DNA from: Actinoplanes campanulatus
Lineage (GTDB): Bacteria; Actinomycetota; Actinomycetes; Mycobacteriales; Micromonosporaceae
DNA: 64,000 nt
Direction of reading: 5' to 3'
Assembly: GCF_014647795.1 (NCBI RefSeq)
Contig: NZ_BMPW01000006.1
Span: 62,001-126,000 of the forward strand
How positions within the stretch are numbered: position 1 is the first letter of the stretch; each line of letters opens with the position of its first letter. The position numbers and the translations under genes are program-made. The notes under the pieces were generated by a model, which saw nothing but the letters and a program-made list of their open reading frames with translations, was not told where the DNA came from and made no database searches. Shown here one piece after another: positions 49,172 to 56,761 of this stretch.

Positions 49172-49624
49172 ATGTCTGACGAGAACGAAGCGGCCCAGGC
49201 GCCGAAGTCGAACAAGATGCTGATGATCATCATCGCCCTCGCGATGGTCCTGCTGGGCGGCGGTGGAGTAGGGGCGTTCTTCATGCTCGGCAGCGACTCG
49301 GCCTCGGCCGAGGAGAAGCCGGAGAAGGGCGTGGTGGTCACGATCGAGAACCCCCTCACGGTGAACCTCGCGGACGGGCACTACCTGAAGGTCGGGTTCG
49401 CCCTCCAGATGACCAAGAAGGCCGGCGAGGAGGAGATCGACACCAGCGAGGCGCTGAACCTCGCGATCGAGCAGTACACCGGCCGAACCGTCGCCGAGCT
49501 CTCCACCGAGGCGGGGCGCGTCAAGCTCAAGGGCGAGCTGCTGGAGAAGATCGAGAAGGCCTACGAGGAGGACGGGAAGCAGATGGTCATGGACCTCTAC
49601 TTCACCTCCTTCGTGACCCAGTAA
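49172..49624 (+). CDS. fliL: Flagellar basal body-associated protein FliL
   Basis: A 150-residue protein with one N-terminal membrane helix (LMIIIALAMVLLGGGGVGAF, about 18-37) and a periplasmic-side stomatin-like FliL domain (NPLTVNLADGHYLKVGFALQ, about 60-80). It supports stator function at high load. It begins 18 bases after motB, and a terminator follows. Confidence 0.92.
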   Translation: MSDENEAAQAPKSNKMLMIIIALAMVLLGGGGVGAFFMLGSDSASAEEKPEKGVVVTIENPLTVNLADGHYLKVGFALQMTKKAGEEEIDTSEALNLAIEQYTGRTVAELSTEAGRVKLKGELLEKIEKAYEEDGKQMVMDLYFTSFVTQ

Positions 49625-49631
49625 CGCCCGG

Positions 49632-49671
49632 GCCGATGGGCGGGCCGCCGTGTGCGGACCCGCCCATCGGC
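49632..49671 (+). terminator. Terminator after fliL
   Basis: Perfect 13-bp stem GCCGATGGGCGGG/CCCGCCCATCGGC with a 14-base loop, 8 bases after the stop. Confidence 0.7.
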
Positions 49672-49700
49672 GCGAAGAATGGCGGAAAGCGCCGCCACGG

Positions 49701-49726
49701 CTCAGCGGATCGGTAAGTGAGCCGAT
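49701..49726 (+). promoter_or_regulatory. FliA-type promoter of fliM
   Basis: CTCA (49701-49704), 16-base spacer, GCCGAT (49721-49726). The expected start of transcription is 2-3 bases before the fliM GTG at 49736, so fliM would be nearly leaderless, although GAGGACGAC precedes its GTG. Confidence 0.7.
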
Positions 49727-49735
49727 GAGGACGAC

Positions 49736-50686
49736 GTGACCACCGCTTCCCGTACCCCCGGCAGGATGTCACGTCGCGGCCAGGGCGGAGGCCCGACCGC
49801 GTACGACTTCCGGCGCCCCATCAAGCTCTCCCGTGACCACGTCCGCACGCTGCAGATCGCCTTCGAGACGTACGCGCGCAGCTGTGGCACCCTGCTGACC
49901 ACCCGGCTCCGGGCGGTCAGCAATGTCTCGTTGATCTCCATTGAGCAGCTCACCTACGACGAGTACGTCGCCTCGCTCGTCACCCCGACGATCATCGCGG
50001 TGGTCGCCCTCGACCCGCTGCCCGGCACCGGGCTGCTGGAGATCGCACAGCCCACGATCATGACCGCGATCGACCACATGCTCGGCGGCCCCGGTGGTTC
50101 CCAGCCGGAGCGGCCGCTGACCGAGGTGGAGATGCCGCTGCTGCGCGGCCTGCTCGACCGGATGCTGGGCGAGTTGCGGTACGGCTTCGAGAGCATGGTC
50201 GACCTCCGGCCGAAGCTCAAGGAGATCGAGTACAATGCGCAGTTCCTGCGTGCCCATGCGCCCGGTGACGCCGTGGTGGTGGCGTCGTTCGAGACCAAGA
50301 TCGGTGCGGAGGAGTGCCTCTCCACCATCTGCCTGCCGTTCAACGCCATGTTGTCGGTGCTGGAACGGACCGAGGCGGTGGTGCTCAGCGCCGCCGAGCG
50401 GGAGGTGCGGGATCGGGCCCGGCGCAACCTGACCGCCGGACTTTCCGCCGCTCCGATCGACGTAGCAGTGCGATTCCACCCCATTCGGATGCGTACCGAT
50501 GACATCGTGGATCTACGTCCCGGTGACGTCGTCCCGCTGGGACACCCGACCAGCCGGCCGCTCGAGGTGACCACCGCCGACATCGTCTTCGCTCATGCGG
50601 TTCCCGGTAACCAGGGCACCCGGCTCGCCTGTCTCGTCGTGCCGTCGTCCAACGAGAGCCCGTCCAAGGAGTCTGGCCGCCCATGA
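49736..50686 (+). CDS. fliM: Flagellar switch protein FliM
   Basis: A 316-residue FliM with the CheC-like middle domain (LDPLPGTGLLEIAQPTIMTA, DHMLGG, about 85-240) and the C-terminal SpoA domain (about 250-310). The N-terminus is MTTASRTPGRMSRRGQGGG, without the LSQxEIDALL peptide that binds CheY-P in other bacteria. An in-frame stop at 49718-49720 rules out a longer form. RRPIKLSRDHVRTLQIAFET (about 26-45) begins the conserved part. fliN follows with a 4-base overlap. Confidence 0.93.
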   Translation: MTTASRTPGRMSRRGQGGGPTAYDFRRPIKLSRDHVRTLQIAFETYARSCGTLLTTRLRAVSNVSLISIEQLTYDEYVASLVTPTIIAVVALDPLPGTGLLEIAQPTIMTAIDHMLGGPGGSQPERPLTEVEMPLLRGLLDRMLGELRYGFESMVDLRPKLKEIEYNAQFLRAHAPGDAVVVASFETKIGAEECLSTICLPFNAMLSVLERTEAVVLSAAEREVRDRARRNLTAGLSAAPIDVAVRFHPIRMRTDDIVDLRPGDVVPLGHPTSRPLEVTTADIVFAHAVPGNQGTRLACLVVPSSNESPSKESGRP

Positions 50687-51435
50687 CAGCGCCCACCATG
50701 ACTGTTTCCCAGCTCGGTCTTGCCCGGAACGCCGCCGAAGCCGCGCTGGCCGTCCTGCCCACCAGCTACACCCTGACGGTCGCCGACCCGGTGGCGCCGG
50801 ACGCGGGGACGGCGATCGAGGGGCAGGCGATCACGGCCCGATTCACCGGCGCGACCTCAGGTGAGGTCGTGGTGGTGGTCGGCCAGGATCTGGCGAACGC
50901 CCTGCGGGAGAGTCCGCTCGGCGAGCTGGATCTGACCGCGGCGGTCCGCCCGGCCCTGGAGGCGGCGGCCCGGGTGTTCGGCCCGGTGGTGCTGGATCCC
51001 GGTCAGCTGATGGAGCCCGAGGTCGCGCTCAGCGCACTCGCCGTGAAGGAGGGCGCCGTCGCGGTGCCCTTGCGCGACGAGTCCGAGGTACGCGCGGTCG
51101 TCGCTCTCGCCCTGAACCAGTGGCCCGGCGACGACCCCGGCGCGGTGGACGTCGCCCAGCGTGCGGCACCGGTCCAGGGGTCCGGCGGCCGGCGCGGGCT
51201 GGACATGCTCTACGACGTCGAGATGGAGGTCTCGGCCGAGCTGGGCCGGACCCGGATGAGTGTGCGGGAGCTGCTGTCGCTCACCCCGGGCGCGATCGTC
51301 GAGCTGGACCGGGCCGCCGGAAGTCCGGCCGACCTGCTGGTCAACGGCCGGCTGATCGCCCGCGGCGAGGTCGTCGTGGTGGACGAGAACTTCGGTATCC
51401 GGATCACTGAGATCGTCTCTCCCGGTACGGAGTAG
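50683..51435 (+). CDS. fliN: Flagellar switch protein FliN (long form, FliY-like)
   Basis: A 250-residue protein. The C-terminal SpoA domain (about 170-245: DVEMEVSAELGRTRMSVREL, LTPGAIVELDRAAGSPADLL, FGIRITEI) is typical FliN and builds the C-ring. The N-terminal 150 residues form a divergent CheC-like domain (VVVVVGQDLANALRESPLGE), so the protein resembles FliY of Bacillus more than the short FliN of enterics. I see no ExxN phosphatase pair in it. Coupled to fliM. Confidence 0.9.
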   Translation: MTAPTMTVSQLGLARNAAEAALAVLPTSYTLTVADPVAPDAGTAIEGQAITARFTGATSGEVVVVVGQDLANALRESPLGELDLTAAVRPALEAAARVFGPVVLDPGQLMEPEVALSALAVKEGAVAVPLRDESEVRAVVALALNQWPGDDPGAVDVAQRAAPVQGSGGRRGLDMLYDVEMEVSAELGRTRMSVRELLSLTPGAIVELDRAAGSPADLLVNGRLIARGEVVVVDENFGIRITEIVSPGTE

Positions 51436-51440
51436 CCGTC

Positions 51441-51854
51441 TTGATCCCCTCCGCCCTCCGGATGATCCTGGCCCTGCTGGTCGTCCTGCTGCTGATGTGG
51501 CTGCTGGCCAGGGTGATGCGCAGGCCGTACACCGCCCGCCGCAGCGGCTCGCTGACGGTGCTCAACCGCCAGCCGCTCAGCCGGGGCGCGGCGGTGGCGG
51601 TGATCCGGGTGGCGGATCGGGCGCTGGTGGTGGGGATCACCGAACAGCAGGTGAATCTCCTCGGTGAAACCGACATACACGCCTTCGAGGCCGAGCCGGA
51701 CGAGGAGCACCAGGACGTTCTCAAGGTGGCGCCGGACGAGCTGCCCGGCCGGCATCCGGCCGGCCACCACGGCCGGCTGGAGGGTTCGGTGCTCTCCCGG
51801 CGGACCTGGAGTTCGGCGATCGAGTTCCTGCGCGATCGAACGACGAGGCGATGA
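51441..51854 (+). CDS. fliO: Flagellar export protein FliO
   Basis: A 137-residue FliO-like protein: one N-terminal membrane helix (MILALLVVLLLMWLLARVM, about 8-26) and a small cytoplasmic part (LTVLNRQPLSRGAAVAVIRV, VGITEQQVNLL). It helps assemble FliP in the export gate. The start is TTG at 51441 with GGAG eight bases upstream; fliP follows at once. Confidence 0.85.
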   Translation: MIPSALRMILALLVVLLLMWLLARVMRRPYTARRSGSLTVLNRQPLSRGAAVAVIRVADRALVVGITEQQVNLLGETDIHAFEAEPDEEHQDVLKVAPDELPGRHPAGHHGRLEGSVLSRRTWSSAIEFLRDRTTRR

Positions 51855-51858
51855 TCCG

Positions 51859-52620
51859 ATGAGCCGGCGCGCGATCCCGTTGCTGCTGATGGTGGCCACC
51901 CTGGTGCTGCTGCCGGAGGCCGCCGCGGCGGCTCCCGCGCCGACTCCGTCGCCACCGAGCGTCGACATCCAGATCAACGGTACGAATCCCGACGGCGGCC
52001 CACCCGCGTCCCTGGTGATCGTCCTCGCGCTGACCGTGCTCTCGGTGGCGCCGGCCCTGCTGCTGCTCTGCACGTCGTTCACCAAGATATTCATGGTGCT
52101 CGGCATCACCCGCAACGCACTCGGCCTGACCAGCATGCCGCCGAACCAGGTGCTCGCCGGCCTGGCGCTGTTCCTGAGCATGTTCATCATGGGACCGACC
52201 CTCTCGGCCATCAACCAGGAGGGCATCCAGCCCTACCTCAACGGTGAGAAGACCCAGTCCGAGGCGTTCGAGGACGGGGTTCAGCCGCTGCGGGAGTTCA
52301 TGTACCAGGTGACCCGCCCGGACGAGATCGCCCTGCTGACCAAGGCGGCCGGTCAGGAGAAGCCGGAGAACATCGACGACGTTCCGCTGTCCACCCTGAT
52401 CCCGGCCTTCGTGCTGTCCGAGCTGCGTGCCGCGTTCATCATCGGGTTCGTCATCTTCATCCCGTTTCTGATCATCGACCTCGTGATATCGGCGTCGCTG
52501 ATGTCGCTGGGCATGATGATGCTGCCCCCCGTCACGGTGGCGCTGCCGTTCAAGCTTCTGCTGTTCGTACTGGTCAACGGCTGGGCCCTGATCATCACGG
52601 CGCTGGTGGGGTCGTATTGA
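51859..52620 (+). CDS. fliP: Flagellar export gate protein FliP
   Basis: A 253-residue FliP with a cleavable signal peptide (IPLLLMVATLVLLPEAAAAA, about 6-25) and about four membrane segments. Hallmarks: LLLLCTSFTKIFMVLGITRN (about 70-89), ALFLSMFIMGP and LRAAFIIGFVIFIPFLIIDL. It forms the core of the export channel with FliQ and FliR. The ATG at 51859 starts 4 bases after the fliO stop. Only 4 bases separate it from fliR, leaving no fliQ. Confidence 0.95.
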   Translation: MSRRAIPLLLMVATLVLLPEAAAAAPAPTPSPPSVDIQINGTNPDGGPPASLVIVLALTVLSVAPALLLLCTSFTKIFMVLGITRNALGLTSMPPNQVLAGLALFLSMFIMGPTLSAINQEGIQPYLNGEKTQSEAFEDGVQPLREFMYQVTRPDEIALLTKAAGQEKPENIDDVPLSTLIPAFVLSELRAAFIIGFVIFIPFLIIDLVISASLMSLGMMMLPPVTVALPFKLLLFVLVNGWALIITALVGSY

Positions 52621-52624
52621 GGCG

Positions 52625-53389
52625 ATGAACTTCGACATCCCGATCGGGGAGTTCATGGCCTTCATGCTGGGGGTCGTGCGAACCAGCGCGTGGTTGATGG
52701 TGTGCCCACCGTTCAACTCGCGGTTCATCCCGGGGCCGGTGAAGGCGCTGCTCTCCGTCGGCCTGACCCTGCCGATGGCGCCCTACCTGAGGCAGACCGT
52801 CCCGTCGCTGGAGACGATGGATCTGATCGCCAGCGCGGTTCTCCAGGTCTTCATCGGCGCCGCGCTCGGCTTCATCACCGCGCTGTTCTTCGCCGCCCTC
52901 CAGGCCGCCGGTGACCTGCTCGACCTCTTCTCCGGCTTCACCCTGGCGTCGACCTACGACCCGTTCTCGCAGAGCAGCAGCTCGGTCTTCGGCCGGTTGT
53001 ACAACCTGGTGGCGCTCACCCTGCTGTTCGCCAGCGACGCGCACCAGATCATCCTGCGCGGCTTCCTCCAGAGCTTCAAGACCCTGCCCCTGGACACCGT
53101 CTTCTCGATGGAGACGTTCAGCCAGGTGCTGATCCAGGGGATCGGTGAGATGTTCCTGGCCGCGGTCCAGATCGCCGGGCCGCTGATCGCGGTGCTGTTC
53201 CTGGCCGACGTCGCGCTGGGCCTGCTGAACCGGGTGGCGCCCGCGCTGAACGTGTTCCAGCTCGGATTCCCGATCAAGATCTTCCTGGTCGTCACCCTCT
53301 CCGGCATCGCCATCATGATGCTGCCGACGGTGCTGGACAAACTGATCGACCAGGCGGTCACGATGGTGGTGCGGCTCAGTGGCGGCTGA
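52625..53389 (+). CDS. fliR: Flagellar export gate protein FliR
   Basis: A 254-residue membrane protein with six hydrophobic segments and the family pattern FMLGVVRTSAWLMVCPPFNS (about 12-31), LGFITALFFAALQAAGDLLD and FPIKIFLVVTLSGIAIM. FliR joins FliP and FliQ in the export gate and contacts FlhB. It does not carry an extra N- or C-terminal FliQ-like part; its length is normal. The last codons carry a FliA-type promoter for flhB. Confidence 0.93.
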   Translation: MNFDIPIGEFMAFMLGVVRTSAWLMVCPPFNSRFIPGPVKALLSVGLTLPMAPYLRQTVPSLETMDLIASAVLQVFIGAALGFITALFFAALQAAGDLLDLFSGFTLASTYDPFSQSSSSVFGRLYNLVALTLLFASDAHQIILRGFLQSFKTLPLDTVFSMETFSQVLIQGIGEMFLAAVQIAGPLIAVLFLADVALGLLNRVAPALNVFQLGFPIKIFLVVTLSGIAIMMLPTVLDKLIDQAVTMVVRLSGG

Positions 53390-53400
53390 GGTACGCCGAA
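53375..53400 (+). promoter_or_regulatory. FliA-type promoter of flhB
   Basis: CTCA (53375-53378), 16-base spacer, GCCGAA (53395-53400), within the end of fliR and 47 bases before flhB; exact match to the suspected consensus. Confidence 0.7.
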
Positions 53401-53447
53401 AAGGCCTTTGACAGGCGCACAGCGCCCCGGGGCCGAGGAGGTGAGAC

Positions 53448-54539
53448 GTGTCCGGCGAGAAGACCGAGCAACCCACTGCCCAAAAGCTCAAGAAGGCCAA
53501 GCAGGAGGGGCAGATCGGCCGCACCCAGGACCTCGGCGCCTGGGCCGGCATGCTCGCCGCCAGCATCATCCTCCCGCGCACCCTGGGCAAGGCCATGGAG
53601 CACGCCGAGGAGCTGATGGCGAAGGTCCCGGACACGATCGCCGATCCGGACCCCGCCACGGCCCTCGCGATCCTGAAGGAAGGGCTGATGGGCGCGGCCT
53701 GGACGGTGCTGCCGCTGGCGCTGACCATGATGGCGGTCGGCATCGTGGCGGCCGGCGCGCAGGGCGGCATCCGGGTCGCTACCAAGCTGTTCAAACCCAA
53801 GTTCAACCGGCTCAACCCGTTCACCGGGATCAAGCGGATGGTCGGCCCGCAGGGGCTCTGGGAGGGTGTCAAGGCGCTGGTCAAGACGACGGTGCTCGCC
53901 GTCGTCCTTTACCTGATCATGAAGGACATCGTTCCGACGCTGATGACCGCCGGCCAGCTGCCGCTGCGGTCCCTGATCGGCGTCATCAACGACGCCGCGA
54001 TCCAGCTCATCCGGGCCGCCGCGGCGGCCGGCCTGGTGATGGCCGCGGCCGACTACTTCGTGGTGCGGCGCCGCACCAACAAGCAGCTGCGGATGAGCAA
54101 GGAAGAGGTCAAGCAGGAGCACAAGAACACCGAGGGCGACCCGCTGATCAAGGCCCAGATCCGGGCCAAGCAGCACGCCATGGCCCGGAACCGGCAGATG
54201 GCCGACGTGCCGACCGCGGATGTGGTGGTGGTCAACCCGGTGCACATCGCGGTGGCGCTGCGGTACGAGCCGGAGAAGGGCGCACCGCGGGTGGTGGCGA
54301 AGGGGCAGGGCCCGCTGGCCGCGAAGATCCGCGACCTCGCGACCGAGAACCGGATCCCGATGGTGCAGGACGTCCCGCTGGCCCGGGCGCTGAACAAGGA
54401 CTGCGAGATCGGTCAGGAGATCCCGGCGGAGTTCTACGGCGCGGTGGCGAAGGTGCTCGCGTTCGTGATGAGCCTGAAGGCACGTGGTGCGGCCGCTGGT
54501 TTCCACCGCAACCCGAACCCCACCCCAGCTGCGGCATAA
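53448..54539 (+). CDS. flhB: Flagellar export switch protein FlhB
   Basis: A 363-residue FlhB with N-terminal EKTEQPTAQKLKKAKQEGQI (about 4-23), four membrane segments (about 30-210) and the cytoplasmic domain (220-350). The autocleavage site, NPTH in nearly all FlhB, reads NPVH here (Asn263-Pro264-Val265-His266). FlhB switches export from hook to filament after signalling by FliK. The GTG start has GAGGAGGTGAG upstream. Confidence 0.93.
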   Translation: MSGEKTEQPTAQKLKKAKQEGQIGRTQDLGAWAGMLAASIILPRTLGKAMEHAEELMAKVPDTIADPDPATALAILKEGLMGAAWTVLPLALTMMAVGIVAAGAQGGIRVATKLFKPKFNRLNPFTGIKRMVGPQGLWEGVKALVKTTVLAVVLYLIMKDIVPTLMTAGQLPLRSLIGVINDAAIQLIRAAAAAGLVMAAADYFVVRRRTNKQLRMSKEEVKQEHKNTEGDPLIKAQIRAKQHAMARNRQMADVPTADVVVVNPVHIAVALRYEPEKGAPRVVAKGQGPLAAKIRDLATENRIPMVQDVPLARALNKDCEIGQEIPAEFYGAVAKVLAFVMSLKARGAAAGFHRNPNPTPAAA

Positions 54540-54605
54540 CTACCAAATCCGGAGATTTCCTCACAACGCGGTGCAAGAGCAGGGAAGATCGGTGCGTGGC
54601 GGTGC

Positions 54606-54632
54606 CACAGCGGCCTCAGTGACGGCGCCGAA
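54606..54632 (+). promoter_or_regulatory. Possible FliA-type promoter of flhA
   Basis: CACA (54606-54609), 17-base spacer, GCCGAA (54627-54632), in the 170-base gap before flhA. The -35 differs from CTCA at one place. Confidence 0.4.
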
Positions 54633-54709
54633 ACGCCGGTCGGACCAATGCCAGGACGGCGTCGGCGGGGCTCGGACGATCACCGGACTGCCCACGCTCG
54701 GAAGGTGCC

Positions 54710-56761
54710 GTGAAGACGAAGCAGCTTGGCAGGTTCGCCGTACCCGTAGGGGTCGTCGGCATCATCATCATGATGGTCGTCCCGCTGCCGACCTTCCTGC
54801 TGGACCTGCTGATCGCCGTGAACATCACGACCGCGCTGCTCGTGCTGCTGATCTCGATGTTCGTGCAGAAACCGCTCGACTTCGCCATCTTCCCCGCGCT
54901 GCTGCTCGTCCTGACCCTGTTCCGGCTCGCCCTCAACATCAGCGCCACCCGCCTGGTGCTGCGCGACGGCGACGCCGGCAAGGTGATCCACGCGTTCGGC
55001 AGCTTCGTCGTCGGTGGCAACCTGGTCATCGGCCTGGTCATCTTCTCGATCCTGGTGATCGTCCAGATGATCGTGGTCACCAAGGGCGCCGAGCGGGTCG
55101 CCGAGGTCGGCGCCCGGTTCACCCTCGACGCCATGCCCGGCAAGCAGATGGCCATCGACGCCGACCTCAACGCCGGTCTGATCGACGACGCCGAGGCCAA
55201 GAAGCGCCGCGCCGAGGTGGCCGCCGAGGCCGACTTCTACGGCGCCATGGACGGTGGATCCAAGTTCGTCAAGGGCGACGCGATCGCGGCCATCATCATC
55301 ACGGTGATCAACCTGGTCGGCGGCTTCGCGGTCGGCATCATGCAGGCCGGCATGTCCCCGGCCGACGCGATGAACCACTACAGCATGCTGAGCATCGGCG
55401 ACGGCCTGGTCTCGCAGATCCCGGCACTGCTGCTGTCGGTCGCCACCGGTCTGATCGTGACCCGCTCGGCCACCACCGGGGACATGGGGCAGAGCGTCAC
55501 CACCCAGCTCAGCCAGAACAAGCTCGCGCTGCGCATCGGCGGCGGCGCCGCGATCGCCCTGTGCGTCATCCCGGGCCTGCCGAAACTTCCCTTTCTGCTG
55601 GTCGGCGGGGCGGTGCTGTTGATCGCCCAGCGGGTGAAGGACCCCGAGCCGGAGGTGGTCGACGCCCACGGCGCCGCGGCGGAGGGCGCCGACCTGCCCG
55701 CACCCGACAGCCCGGAACAACTGCTCGGCGAGATGCGGATCGACCCGCTGGAGCTGGCGCTCGCCCCGGACCTGGTCGACCTCGTCGACGTCAACAGCGG
55801 CGACCTGCTCGACCGGGTCCGCGCCCTGCGCCGCAAGATGGCCATGGAACTCGGCGTGATCATGCCGCCGGTCCGCACCCGGGACGACCTGGACCTGCCC
55901 CTCTCCTCGTACGCGATCCGGATCTCCGGGGTGGACGCCGGCGCCGGCCAGGCGCCGCCGGGCACCGTTCTCGCCATCGGCGAGGGCCTCCAGGCGCTGC
56001 CCGGCCGTGCCGGGGTCGAGCCGGTCTTCGGGCTGGCCGGCAAGTGGGTCCCCGCCGAACTGCACTACCAGGCCGAGATCTCCGGGGCGACCGTGGTGGA
56101 CCGGGCCTCGGTGATCATCACGCATCTCGCCGAGATCGTCCGGACCAACGCCAGCCGCCTGCTCGGCCGGGAGGACGTCCGCGCGCTCAGCGACATGGTC
56201 AAGCGCACCCACCCGGTCGTGGTGGAGGAACTGACCCCGGCGCTGCTCAGCCTCGGCCAGATCCAGAAGGTGCTGCAGGCGCTGCTCGACGAGGGCGTGC
56301 CGATCCGTGACCTGGTGCGCATCTTCGAGGCGCTCTCGCTGCGGGCCAAGGTCTCCGTCGACCACGACGGCCTGGTCGAGGCGGCGCGCGGGGCCCTCGG
56401 CCCGGCCATCGCCGCCCAGTACGCGACCGCCGGCCGGCTCACCGTGCTCACCCTCGACCCGATGCTCGAGCAGGGCCTACTCGAATCACTGCGGCCCAGC
56501 GACACCGGCGCCTTCATGGCGATCGACGGCATGCGTGCCGAGGCGATCGTGAGCGAGGCGGGCCGGCTCACCGAGGCCGCCGAGCAGCAGGGCCTGAATC
56601 CGGTCCTGGCGTGCTCACCACAGCTGAGGCTGCCGCTGATGCGACTGCTGCGGGCCGGCTCACGCCGGGTCCAGGTGCTGTCGTACAGCGAAATCTCTGG
56701 TTCCACCGCACAGATCGAGACGATAGGGGTGGTGAACGGTGCCTACGCGGGTGCTTCTTGA
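54710..56761 (+). CDS. flhA: Flagellar export protein FlhA
   Basis: A 683-residue FlhA: about seven to eight membrane segments (15-320) with the FHIPEP-family region (NISATRLVLRDGDAGKVIHA at about 83, GAERVAEVGARFTLDAMPGK at about 126, FYGAMDGGSKFVKGDAIAAI at about 178), then a cytoplasmic four-part domain (about 340-683) that docks export substrates and chaperones. It starts with GTG after GGAAGGTGCC. Its end overlaps the FlhF-like gene by 23 bases. Confidence 0.95.
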   Translation: MKTKQLGRFAVPVGVVGIIIMMVVPLPTFLLDLLIAVNITTALLVLLISMFVQKPLDFAIFPALLLVLTLFRLALNISATRLVLRDGDAGKVIHAFGSFVVGGNLVIGLVIFSILVIVQMIVVTKGAERVAEVGARFTLDAMPGKQMAIDADLNAGLIDDAEAKKRRAEVAAEADFYGAMDGGSKFVKGDAIAAIIITVINLVGGFAVGIMQAGMSPADAMNHYSMLSIGDGLVSQIPALLLSVATGLIVTRSATTGDMGQSVTTQLSQNKLALRIGGGAAIALCVIPGLPKLPFLLVGGAVLLIAQRVKDPEPEVVDAHGAAAEGADLPAPDSPEQLLGEMRIDPLELALAPDLVDLVDVNSGDLLDRVRALRRKMAMELGVIMPPVRTRDDLDLPLSSYAIRISGVDAGAGQAPPGTVLAIGEGLQALPGRAGVEPVFGLAGKWVPAELHYQAEISGATVVDRASVIITHLAEIVRTNASRLLGREDVRALSDMVKRTHPVVVEELTPALLSLGQIQKVLQALLDEGVPIRDLVRIFEALSLRAKVSVDHDGLVEAARGALGPAIAAQYATAGRLTVLTLDPMLEQGLLESLRPSDTGAFMAIDGMRAEAIVSEAGRLTEAAEQQGLNPVLACSPQLRLPLMRLLRAGSRRVQVLSYSEISGSTAQIETIGVVNGAYAGAS

